Origin: Xylanibacter ruminicola Ga6B6
GTDB taxonomy: Bacteria; Bacteroidota; Bacteroidia; Bacteroidales; Bacteroidaceae
Assembly (NCBI RefSeq): GCF_000687715.1
Contig: NZ_JHXD01000009.1
Span: forward strand, 1 to 64,000
DNA length: 64,000 nucleotides
Direction: 5' to 3'
Shown here: positions 47,339 to 54,849 of the stretch, piece after piece
Layout of the letters: every line of letters starts with the position of its first letter
Numbering within the stretch: position 1 is the first letter of the stretch
Notes under the pieces: model-generated
Database searches by the model: none
What the model was told of the DNA's origin: nothing
Seen by the model: only the letters and a program-made list of their open reading frames with translations
Program-made: the position numbers and the translations under genes

Positions 47339-48732
47339 CAGAAAACTATTGCTTCGTAAACATACAATTCTGCATCGCGCCATCCATCCCAACCTATGCC
47401 AGCCTTATCTTGTGCGCAATGCCCTATGAATTCTTCTTTAGTCCAGTTCACCTCATCGGCTACTTGTGGAAGGAAAGTGCCGCTACGATAACCTTTCTTA
47501 ATATAGATGCCATGATGATGCAATTCAAACTCGTCGATATTCTGTATGCGGCGCATAGGTGTGAGCACAGAAATCTCGATGTCGATATCAGCAAGTTCAT
47601 CACTGGTAACGGGCATAAATCGTGGGTCTTCGAATGCTGCAGCACGAGCCATCTTGGCCACAATCTCATGTAGAGCAAAATCCTCGCCAAAGTGCCCTAT
47701 ACAACCACGCAATCGTCCATGTTTGTGCAGCGATACAAAGGCTCCGCATTTCGAATTGAGAAAGGATGAGCGGATTGGTTGCTGTGCGATAGGCTTACCG
47801 TCAAGGGTATCTTTAATGCTTTGAAAAGCGATGTCCTTCAGCGCTTTCTTGTCGTCATCAGAAAGAGCGAAACTTGTGTTGTTACGCAGGATGGCGAACG
47901 AATGATAGCCCACCACGCGACTAAGATCGCGATTGTCGATATCGCCAGAGTTCTGATACATCAGGTGCTTAACGTCGTATCTACTATCCATCATCAGCAT
48001 TAACGTAACGATGGCAAATTCACCGCATGCACTCGTTGCCAGATTGCGTTTGCCGCTATTTGCATTGGCTTCGATGGCGGCAATAAACTCCTCTACATCG
48101 CCTGTTTCGATGGCTTTGCCTGTTTTTGCATCCACCTCGTAGGCATCTTGGTACGATGGATAATGCGAAAAATCGCTGCTGATTACAAACAGATTCTCGT
48201 CAGTAAAATACGGTTTCAGCACATCGGCCATCCGTTTAAGTTTGTAGTAGTCGTTGGCCGAAATGATGATAGGCACTATTGGGGGCACTTCGCCCAGTTT
48301 GCGCTGCAGAAATGGCAGTTGCACCTCCAGACAATGCTCTTGCGCATGAGCCGAACGGTGATAGGCGAAAATGCTATCAGCCTTAGTCAGTTCGATAGCT
48401 GTTTCGTGGTCCACTTTTACATTGCCAAGTGGTGTGGCGTAATAGTCGGCCTCGGTGTTTACCGATGCACCATTAAGCCATTCGTGATGGCTGGGACCTA
48501 ACAAGAAAATGCGTTTGTATTCTTTCTTGGCATCAATCGTCATATAGGCCGATGCTGCCACATTTCCAGAGAAATAGTAGCCTGCATGGGGTACAATGAG
48601 TGCTGCCAGATTATCGTAAACCTGACTATTGTGCTGTTTTAGCAGGCTATCCACCTCATTCTCAAGCTCTTCTGCATCGCCCGTGTAAAAGCGGTTGGCC
48701 TGTGTGGCTGGTCTTACTTGTCCTAATTTCAT
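47338..48732 (-). CDS. fused Memo-AMMECR1 protein of the AmmeMemoRadiSam system
   Basis: 464 residues in two domains. Residues 1-270 are Memo-like, a dioxygenase-fold protein (IVPHAGYYFSGNVAA with His49, LLGPSHHEW, FVISSDFSHYPSYQDAYEVD, ATSACGEFAIVTLMLM). Residues about 280-464 are AMMECR1-like (FVSLHKHGRLRGCIGHF, AAFEDPRFMPVTSDELADIDIEISVLTPMRRI). The two domains are encoded by separate genes in many genomes; here they are one polypeptide. A TATCTTTG box ends 4 nt before the ATG. Confidence 0.93.
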   Translation of the reverse strand: MKLGQVRPATQANRFYTGDAEELENEVDSLLKQHNSQVYDNLAALIVPHAGYYFSGNVAASAYMTIDAKKEYKRIFLLGPSHHEWLNGASVNTEADYYATPLGNVKVDHETAIELTKADSIFAYHRSAHAQEHCLEVQLPFLQRKLGEVPPIVPIIISANDYYKLKRMADVLKPYFTDENLFVISSDFSHYPSYQDAYEVDAKTGKAIETGDVEEFIAAIEANANSGKRNLATSACGEFAIVTLMLMMDSRYDVKHLMYQNSGDIDNRDLSRVVGYHSFAILRNNTSFALSDDDKKALKDIAFQSIKDTLDGKPIAQQPIRSSFLNSKCGAFVSLHKHGRLRGCIGHFGEDFALHEIVAKMARAAAFEDPRFMPVTSDELADIDIEISVLTPMRRIQNIDEFELHHHGIYIKKGYRSGTFLPQVADEVNWTKEEFIGHCAQDKAGIGWDGWRDAELYVYEAIVF

Positions 48733-48736
48733 GTCG

Positions 48737-48744
48737 CAAAGATA
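48737..48744 (-). promoter_or_regulatory. -7 element four bases from the Memo-AMMECR1 start
   Basis: Minus strand TATCTTTG, CGAC, then ATG at 48732. Confidence 0.6.
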
Positions 48745-48784
48745 GCAATAATCTCCATATCATCCTAATATTTTCGCTATTAAA

Positions 48785-48816
48785 TTTGGAACTTCCCACT
48801 TTTTTGTTTACTTTTG
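48785..48816 (+). promoter_or_regulatory. promoter of the 48841 peptidase
   Basis: TTTG (48785-48788), 20-bp spacer, TACTTTTG (48809-48816); leader about 18 nt. Confidence 0.7.
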
Positions 48817-48840
48817 CGGACGAGCTATAGATGTTAGCGT

Positions 48841-49935
48841 ATGGCACATTATTATAAAACAATTATTGCATTGATGCTGATGGCAACAACGGCATCGGCA
48901 CAGGAGAATCTGCAGCGCGGAGCCATTGCTTCGCAGGTAAAGAAATCGTTTACTACGGTGAAGGAACTTCCGATAACCAGTGTAAAGAACCAATATCGTA
49001 GTGGTACCTGCTGGGCATACGCTACATTGGGCTATTTTGAAAGCGAGATACTGCGACAAACGGGTAAAACCTACGACCTGTGCGAGATGTTTGTGGTTAA
49101 CAACGACTATATGGACAATGCCACACACTATGTGCGTATGCATGGCTACAGTCAGATATCAGAGGGAGGCTCGTGTGATGATGTGCTTGAGGTGATACGT
49201 CAGCATGGCATCTGCCCTGAGAACGCAATGCCTGCACCAGGCTCGTTAACGGGCGATTCGCTGGCTAATTTCAAAGTGTTCTTCCCAGAGTTGGAACGTA
49301 CTGTAAGCAGTATCGTAACAAAAAATGCCAAGGCCCCCAAGGCTCATTGGCAGGATAGCGTGCAGGCAGTCATAAATCGCTATATTGGCAGCTGTCCTGA
49401 GCAGTTCGTATATCAGGGAAAAACGTACACGCCAAAAACATTTGCTGAGAGTCTTGGTCTGAACCTCGACGATTATGTAAGTCTTACTAGCTTTACCCAC
49501 CATCCGTTCAACCAATGGTTTGTGATTGAGGCACCCTACAAATGGCGACTGAAACCTAGTTACAACATCCCCATAGAGCAGTTGATGGATGTACTTGATA
49601 AGGCTATTGATGCAGGTTATACAGTAGCTTGGGGTGGCGATGTAACAGGTGATTTTACGCGCACAGGATTGGCTATGCTACCCGAAGGCGTGAAGCCTAC
49701 CCAGCAGTTGCGACAGGCACAATGGGACGACTGGCGATTTACCTACGACCACGTGATGCTTATCTACGGCAAGGCCACAGACGAGCAAGGTAATCCTTAC
49801 TATATGGTAAAGAACTCATGGGGCCAGAGTGGCGATTACAAAGGTATATGGTATATGTCGCGCGACTATATCGCCCTGAACACTACCTACATCTTCCTTA
49901 ACCGCCACGCACTTCCCAAAGGTTTTAAACTGTAA
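48841..49935 (+). CDS. secreted C1-family (bleomycin hydrolase-like) peptidase, paralogue of 34587
   Basis: 364 residues. Signal peptide TIIALMLMATTASAQ. Triad Cys57 in SVKNQYRSGTCWAYATLGYFESEIL, His in YDHVMLIYG and Asn in YMVKNSWGQSGDY. It follows the 34587 protein segment by segment and is shorter in one loop before YDHVM. Third secreted papain-type enzyme in the window. Confidence 0.92.
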   Translation: MAHYYKTIIALMLMATTASAQENLQRGAIASQVKKSFTTVKELPITSVKNQYRSGTCWAYATLGYFESEILRQTGKTYDLCEMFVVNNDYMDNATHYVRMHGYSQISEGGSCDDVLEVIRQHGICPENAMPAPGSLTGDSLANFKVFFPELERTVSSIVTKNAKAPKAHWQDSVQAVINRYIGSCPEQFVYQGKTYTPKTFAESLGLNLDDYVSLTSFTHHPFNQWFVIEAPYKWRLKPSYNIPIEQLMDVLDKAIDAGYTVAWGGDVTGDFTRTGLAMLPEGVKPTQQLRQAQWDDWRFTYDHVMLIYGKATDEQGNPYYMVKNSWGQSGDYKGIWYMSRDYIALNTTYIFLNRHALPKGFKL

Positions 49936-49943
49936 TTTGTTGT

Positions 49944-50029
49944 AGTCCTCCTTACGGATGACTGCAGTCCTGATACTAAATGACTCGAGTCCTTCCTAAG
50001 GAGGACTCGAGTCATTAATAAGGAGGACT
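49944..50029. repeat. nested palindrome built from GGACT units
   Basis: Outer arms AGTCCTCCTTA (49944-49954) and TAAGGAGGACT (50019-50029) are perfect inverted repeats. Inside are the palindrome GACTGCAGTC (49960-49969) and a 14-bp hairpin of AATGACTCGAGTCC (49979-49992) with GGACTCGAGTCATT (50003-50016). It lies between convergent genes but lacks T-runs, so it is not a standard terminator. Confidence 0.7.
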
Positions 50030-50039
50030 GGAACTGGGA

Positions 50040-50471
50040 TTAATCGTTCCAGTTCAGTTTCTCTACATAAGCATCAAACTTTAGCTCTTCGTGGCCGATG
50101 GCTTTAAGGGCATCTTCAACTTGCTTGATATCGCTGGGTGAACAGAGTTGGGCACCCTTGCGACGTTCGAAGTAAGGATTGCGACCAAACTTGCCCTGCA
50201 GTTGATACATAAACGTCTGGTACTCATCGGGTAGCATCTTCTTCTGCATATTCTTAAAACCTTTGCCATAAACCTGAGGCTTATCGTCGCGATAGTATTC
50301 GCAACCTTCGCCAGTTTGGGTTAGCTGTGGATTCAGAATTGTTACTGCCGTCAGGTTGCTAGGCAAGTTCTGCATAGCCAACTGGCGCAAACAGTGGTCG
50401 GCCATCTTGCAATCTGCCTTGATGCAATGCAGATAGCAGCCAGGAACTTCATCGTAATTAATCTTGCTCAT
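50040..50471 (-). CDS. DUF6078-like protein
   Basis: 143 residues from the ATG at 50471; an upstream in-frame ATG lies in the terminal repeat of the vapE element. Cys-rich N-terminus (VPGCYLHCIKADCKMADHCLRQL) then GEGCEYYRDDKPQVYGKGFKNMQKKMLPDEYQTFMYQLQGKFGRNPYFERRKG and a Cys near LCSPSDI. Resembles the Bacteroidales family DUF6078; function unknown, perhaps metal-binding. The left end of the vapE element is 23 nt upstream of the start codon. Confidence 0.7.
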   Translation of the reverse strand: MSKINYDEVPGCYLHCIKADCKMADHCLRQLAMQNLPSNLTAVTILNPQLTQTGEGCEYYRDDKPQVYGKGFKNMQKKMLPDEYQTFMYQLQGKFGRNPYFERRKGAQLCSPSDIKQVEDALKAIGHEELKFDAYVEKLNWND

Positions 50472-50494
50472 AAATAGTTTTGTTATTTTTGTTA

Positions 50495-50596
50495 AACCTC
50501 TCACTCAAATACACTGAAAGTCGCATCTGTAAAGGAGTTGAGGCTTATGAGAGGTTTGTGTAACCTCTCACTATACCTCTCACTCAACCTCTCACT
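50495..50596 (-). repeat. left terminal inverted repeat of the vapE element
   Basis: Word copies at 50495-50505, 50547-50556 (inverted), 50562-50572, 50574-50584 and 50586-50596, all variants of AACCTCTCACT. Confidence 0.8.
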
Positions 50597-50606
50597 TTTT
50601 TCATCG

Positions 50607-51818
50607 TCATGCTGCATCAACAGGCACCACATTGTAGTATTTAACATGTCCGCGCTCAGTATGCTCAAAGCCCAGATCCTTCATTGCCAATCCCAAATGC
50701 ACCTTGGTGCTAACGGTCTTTTTAAGCGAAGGATACTCCTTGCTAATCAACTCCAGCATCTGCGTGCAGTTCATTGCTTTTACCTTCTCGCCTTCGTTAG
50801 GTTTGCGGAAACATGCCTCAATAATCTCTGTAATGTCCTTTTCGTCGGTATAGTTCTGGTTCAGCTCCTGAATACGTGCCACCTGCTCGTTGGTAAACCA
50901 GTAAGGTGCCTTCAACTCGTTCACCTCATACACCAACTGAGCATATAGCTGCTCGTAATCAATCTCACCAGCATTGTCGATATACTGCCCATCAGGAATC
51001 TCAATACAGATGAATCGACGACTACCTGTTACATCCGACAAGGGATGGGGATTGTTGGTAGTGGCCACGAACGATGCATAACGAGGGCGATCCTGCTGCG
51101 AACTGCCATAGATGGTACGTCCGTTAACCTTGATTTTCGAGAGCGTTTGCTTCAAGGCCGCCTGCTGACTGGGGCGGATGGCATCCAACTCATCGAGATT
51201 CACCAGCAGATTATTAGTCAAGGCCATCTCCTTATCGAACTTGTTTGATAGGTTCAGATGGTCGAGATAATACTCCTGTAGTTCAGGAGGCAGCAAACGA
51301 GCGATGAAAGTTGACTTGCCACAGCCCTGCGAACCAATCAGCGTGGGCACACTCTCGTTGGCATGCAGCTTATCCTTCTGCAACCAATGCGCCACAGCCG
51401 AACGGAACCAGATAACCAGGAAATCCAACTGCTCGCTGCTGATGCCAGGCAAGCGGCTGAACAACTTGGCCAGATGATTCTGTCCGTCCCATTTGGGCAG
51501 ATGCATTAGAAACTCATTGATAGGATCGTACACGGGCGTTGCATCCGAGTAAATTACCTCTTGGATATCAGTCTTAGGACTGTTTTTGGTAATCTGCTCC
51601 TGCTTAGCCTTGCGAACGATGCTGTTCAGAGCTTCAGACGTAAGCGTTCGCCAAACAGGCTGACTATCAGCCTGTTTGGTATTCAAGATTAGGTACTCTA
51701 CCTTGCCGTTGAGAATGTTTCGACGGAACTGGTAATTGTCAGAAAGGAACTGCTCAACCGCGAGCGAGTTCTGCAGAGAGGCTCCTAGAGACTCTCCGTT
51801 AATTGTCATTTTACTCAT
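50607..51818 (-). CDS. VapE-like P-loop ATPase (DUF3874/VapE-type)
   Basis: 403 residues. PKWDGQNHLAKLFSRLP precedes the ATPase domain: Walker A GSQGCGKST (162-170), Walker B LLVNLDELDAI (204-214), sensor VATTNNP (261-267) and DVTGSRRF with a candidate Arg finger. The C-terminus is winged-helix-like (LISKEYPSLKKTVSTKVHLGLAMKDLGFEHTERGHVKYYNVVP). VapE-type proteins resemble primase-associated helicases of phages, phage satellites and other mobile elements. No primase domain is visible here. Stop and start both lie inside the inverted-repeat element. Confidence 0.85.
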   Translation of the reverse strand: MSKMTINGESLGASLQNSLAVEQFLSDNYQFRRNILNGKVEYLILNTKQADSQPVWRTLTSEALNSIVRKAKQEQITKNSPKTDIQEVIYSDATPVYDPINEFLMHLPKWDGQNHLAKLFSRLPGISSEQLDFLVIWFRSAVAHWLQKDKLHANESVPTLIGSQGCGKSTFIARLLPPELQEYYLDHLNLSNKFDKEMALTNNLLVNLDELDAIRPSQQAALKQTLSKIKVNGRTIYGSSQQDRPRYASFVATTNNPHPLSDVTGSRRFICIEIPDGQYIDNAGEIDYEQLYAQLVYEVNELKAPYWFTNEQVARIQELNQNYTDEKDITEIIEACFRKPNEGEKVKAMNCTQMLELISKEYPSLKKTVSTKVHLGLAMKDLGFEHTERGHVKYYNVVPVDAA

Positions 51819-51986
51819 AAGATATTGTCAGTTTATTATTTATAATTCTGTTAAGTGCACTTTTCATACTCACGTATGTCTTTGTGTACGGTTTTTGCTA
51901 TTGCGCTGGCAAAGTTACAAAAATTAAAAGGCGGTTTCAAGTCTTTCCTGTTAAATTTTTGTTAAATTCCCCAAGTGTTAAAATTG
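51819..51986. other. vapE upstream region
   Basis: AT-rich. Minus-strand TAACTTTG (51917-51910) is the likely -7 box, giving a leader of about 85 nt. Confidence 0.5.
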
Positions 51987-52088
51987 AGTGAGAGGTTGAG
52001 TGAGAGGTTAGGTGAGAGGTTTGCCCAACCTCTCATGTCTCAAAATCCCAGTGTTTATGCACCTTTCGCCGCATTTGAGTGAGAGGTT
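51987..52088 (+). repeat. right terminal inverted repeat of the vapE element
   Basis: AGTGAGAGGTT words at 51987-51997, 51999-52009 and 52011-52021 (first base G), an inverted copy at 52027-52036 and the outer copy at 52078-52088. Spacings mirror the left arm. Confidence 0.8.
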
Positions 52089-52129
52089 GAGACCATGAGC
52101 CTTATTGTGTGTTTTTGTGGTATTCGTTT

Positions 52130-52708
52130 TTATTCGCGGAATTTGATGGTTTGGGTTTCGTAGTTCATATCTTCGATGATGGCGAGGGATTCCAGGTGGT
52201 AGCCTTCTTCACGAAGTATGCGACCGCCATTCTGGTTGCCCTTTTCTACTGCAATACCAATGCCTGCAATTGTGGCACCTGCCTGGTGGGCGATGTCGAT
52301 AAGGGCGTGAACAGCTTCGCCTTCGGCAAGGAAATCATCTACTATCAGCAGATGGTCGGAAGCTGAGAGATAGGGGACTGAAACAAACACCATGTTCTGC
52401 ATCTTATGGGTAAAAGAATAGGCGTGCGACATGTATTTGTCGTCGCTGCTATTGAGTGTCTGGCTCTTCTTAGCAAACACTACGGGCACATCAAGACTGT
52501 TGCCAAGCATCGTGGCAATAGCTATGCCACTGGCTTCGATGGTGAGAATCTTGGTAATCTTGGTGTCTGCAAACCTTCTCTTGAACTCCAGGGTAATAAA
52601 CCGCATCACGTCCATCTGAATCTGATGATTGAGAAAACTGTCAATCTTCAGAATATTACCAGGTCTGACCTCACACTCTTGAAGGATTTTCTGTTCTAGA
52701 TAGTTCAT
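52130..52708 (-). CDS. xpt: xanthine phosphoribosyltransferase
   Basis: 192 residues. ILTIEASGIAIATMLGNSLDVPVVFAKK, LNSSDDKYMSHAYSFTH and the PRPP loop HLLIVDDFLAEGEAV are Xpt-type. Salvages xanthine to XMP. It starts 13 nt after the pheS terminator hairpin with no convincing promoter between. Its 3' end is 41 nt from the right arm of the vapE element. Confidence 0.93.
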   Translation of the reverse strand: MNYLEQKILQECEVRPGNILKIDSFLNHQIQMDVMRFITLEFKRRFADTKITKILTIEASGIAIATMLGNSLDVPVVFAKKSQTLNSSDDKYMSHAYSFTHKMQNMVFVSVPYLSASDHLLIVDDFLAEGEAVHALIDIAHQAGATIAGIGIAVEKGNQNGGRILREEGYHLESLAIIEDMNYETQTIKFRE

Positions 52709-52710
52709 AA

Positions 52711-52742
52711 AAACACAAAAGGCCCCACCTTAGCGGTGAGGC
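52711..52742 (-). terminator. pheS terminator or xpt attenuator
   Basis: Minus strand GCCTCACC and GGTGGGGC with loop GCTAA (52742-52722), then CTTTTGTGTTTTT, ending 13 nt before the xpt ATG. Confidence 0.7.
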
Positions 52743-52755
52743 TTTAATTATTATT

Positions 52756-53814
52756 TTAGTTTGCTGATTCGAATTCTTCGAGGAATCGGGTGTCGTTCTC
52801 AGAGAACATGCGGAGGTCGGAAACACGGTATTTGAGGTTGGTGATACGCTCAACACCCATACCGAAGGCGTAACCTGTATATTCCTTAGAGTCGATACCG
52901 CAGAGCTCGAGCACGTTAGGATCAACCATACCGCAACCCAGAATCTCTACCCAGCCGGTGTGCTTACAGAAGCCGCAGCCCTCGCCACCACAGATAAAGC
53001 AAGAGATATCCATCTCGGCACTGGGCTCGGTGAATGGGAAGTAAGATGGGCGCAGACGAATCTTGGTGTCGGCACCAAACATCTCCTTGGCAAACGAAAG
53101 CAGAACCTGCTTCAGATCGGTAAACGATACGTTCTTATCGATATACAAACCCTCAACCTGATGGAAGAAGCAGTGTGCACGGGCGGTGATGGCCTCGTTA
53201 CGATATACGCGACCTGGACAGATTACACGGATAGGAGCGGTAAGCTTACCGTTCTCGTCGTGCATGTGCTCCATCACACGAGCCTGAACACTTGATGTGT
53301 GCGAACGCAACAGGATATTCTTGGTAACATCGTTAGGATGCTGCGATACAAAGAAGGTATCCTGCATATCGCGTGCGGGGTGATCGGCAGCAAAATTCAT
53401 CTTGGTGAAGATGTGGTTATCATCTTCAACCTCAGGACCATCGGCGAGCACAAAGCCCATACGCGAGAAAATATCGATAATCTCGTTGGTTACGATTGTA
53501 AGTGGATGGCGTGTACCCAGCTCAATGGGGTAGGGTGTGCGGGTAAGGTCGAGAGCCTCTTCGCCTCCCTCCTGGGTCTCGCACTCCTCGCGCAGCTGAT
53601 TGATGCGCTCGGTGGCCAGTGTCTTCAGTTCGTTAATCTTCATGCCGACAGTTTTTTTCTGATCGGCAGCAACCTCGCGGAAGTCGTTCATCAGGGCTGT
53701 AATCTCACCCTTCTTGCTCAGATATTTCAGTCGGAGCTGCTCAACTTCCTCTGCGTTTTTGGCGCTCAAATTCTGTACTTCTTTCAGAAGTTCGTCTATC
53801 TTATCAAGTATCAT
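52756..53814 (-). CDS. pheS: phenylalanyl-tRNA synthetase alpha subunit
   Basis: 352 residues. N-terminal coiled coil, then the class II core: motif 2 in VICPGRVYRNEAITARAHCFFHQVEGLYID, RLRPSYFPFTEPSAEMDISCF and motif 3 in GYAFGMGVERITNLKYRVSDLRMFSEND. A CICGGEGCGFCKHTG cysteine cluster is present. Partner pheT is not in the window. Confidence 0.96.
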   Translation of the reverse strand: MILDKIDELLKEVQNLSAKNAEEVEQLRLKYLSKKGEITALMNDFREVAADQKKTVGMKINELKTLATERINQLREECETQEGGEEALDLTRTPYPIELGTRHPLTIVTNEIIDIFSRMGFVLADGPEVEDDNHIFTKMNFAADHPARDMQDTFFVSQHPNDVTKNILLRSHTSSVQARVMEHMHDENGKLTAPIRVICPGRVYRNEAITARAHCFFHQVEGLYIDKNVSFTDLKQVLLSFAKEMFGADTKIRLRPSYFPFTEPSAEMDISCFICGGEGCGFCKHTGWVEILGCGMVDPNVLELCGIDSKEYTGYAFGMGVERITNLKYRVSDLRMFSENDTRFLEEFESAN

Positions 53815-53841
53815 AAACTATAAAAATTGCAATTTTGCGTG

Positions 53842-53849
53842 CAAAGGTA
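53842..53849 (-). promoter_or_regulatory. -7 element of pheS
   Basis: Minus strand TACCTTTG then CACGC, 27 nt before the ATG; TTTG 23 bp upstream. Confidence 0.6.
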
Positions 53850-53924
53850 CTTATTTTTTGGGATAAAAAGAACAAAAGAACAGAAAAAAGTTTATTCTTG
53901 TGTACTTATATCTAAAAAAATGTG

Positions 53925-53932
53925 TATCTTTG
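53925..53932 (+). promoter_or_regulatory. -7 element of the DUF4348 gene
   Basis: TATCTTTG, 47 nt before the ATG. Confidence 0.6.
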
Positions 53933-53979
53933 CCGAAATTTTGAGAGAAATAGAAAGATTAGGGTACTACATTAAGTAG

Positions 53980-54819
53980 ATGAAAAGGTTTTTTATCGCG
54001 ATTTTCGCAACGGTACTGATGATGTTCTCATGCACAGGGAACAAAGCCAATCAGACAGAAGAGGTGCCAGCCGATAGTGTGGCTGACTCTATTGACACCA
54101 CGGATGTTGACTCGATGGAGATGCTGATTACAGAAACTCCAATGCCAAGAGCTGCTGATGCCATGTTCGACGATTTCTTGTTTAACTTCCTGGCTAACAA
54201 GAAACTACAGAAAGAGCGCATTGTTTTCCCACTCAGAGTGACCGAAAACGGAAAGACGACCACAGTTGAAAAGGACAAATGGAAGATGGAACACCTGTTT
54301 ATGCGTCAGGGGTACTATACCTTGTTATTTAACGACGACAAGCAGATGCAGCTGATGAAGGATACTGCCGTGAGCGAGGCTGTGGTTGAGAAGATCCTGC
54401 TGTCGAAGAATCAGGTAAAGAACTATGTGTTCCAGCGTATCAAAGGCGCGTGGCTGTTGCTCGAAATCAGAGTTACGCCACTGCAGGCTGATGCAAACTC
54501 TTCGTTCCTGAGTTTCTATCGCCGATTTGTTACAGATAGCGTTTTCCAGGTTAATAGCTTGAGCGAAACGGTGGATTTTGTAGGTCCTGATCCCGACGAC
54601 GACTTTAACATGATGGAAGGTGTGATTACACCTGATACATGGGAGGCCTTTGCGCCAACCCTGCCACATAAAACCCTTTATAACATAATATATGGCAAAC
54701 CACAACCTGAGGGTAAGCAGAAGATTTATCTGCTGCGAGGTGTGGCTAACGGACTCGAAATGGAGTTGCGCTTTAGAAAAGAAGGCGGCAAATGGCTGCT
54801 GAAGAAAATGATGACATAA
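53980..54819 (+). CDS. DUF4348 lipoprotein
   Basis: 279 residues. Lipobox MMFSC, then an acidic Asp/Ser/Thr linker (EEVPADSVADSIDTTDVDSMEM) and a globular domain with FDDFLFNFLANKKLQKERIVFPLRV, GYYTLLFNDDKQM and FLSFYRRFVTDSVFQ, which match DUF4348, a Bacteroidetes family. Envelope protein of unknown function. MurB starts 30 nt downstream. Confidence 0.85.
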   Translation: MKRFFIAIFATVLMMFSCTGNKANQTEEVPADSVADSIDTTDVDSMEMLITETPMPRAADAMFDDFLFNFLANKKLQKERIVFPLRVTENGKTTTVEKDKWKMEHLFMRQGYYTLLFNDDKQMQLMKDTAVSEAVVEKILLSKNQVKNYVFQRIKGAWLLLEIRVTPLQADANSSFLSFYRRFVTDSVFQVNSLSETVDFVGPDPDDDFNMMEGVITPDTWEAFAPTLPHKTLYNIIYGKPQPEGKQKIYLLRGVANGLEMELRFRKEGGKWLLKKMMT

Positions 54820-54849
54820 GAGTGAATAGTGATTAGTGAATAGGTAATA

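Larger units (their letters stand above)
50495..52088. mobile_element. candidate one-gene mobile element with 102-bp terminal inverted repeats
   Basis: Left arm 50495-50596 and right arm 51987-52088 are inverted and align without gaps. Hand count gives 75 of 102 matches, with the outer 16 bases (AACCTCTCACTCAAAT) and the inner 22 or so perfect. Each arm has five 11-bp words in the mirror order outer, inverted, then three tandem. Neighbouring word and inverted word form a 9-bp hairpin with a 5-base loop in each arm (50548-50570; 52013-52035). The only gene inside is the vapE-like ATPase. No transposase or integrase is present. No target duplication could be identified by eye. Confidence 0.6.

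Noticed and set aside
50495..52088. CRISPR array at the repeats around vapE
   Set aside because: Words are 11 bp, adjacent or unevenly spaced, and arranged as mirrored inverted arms; no cas genes.
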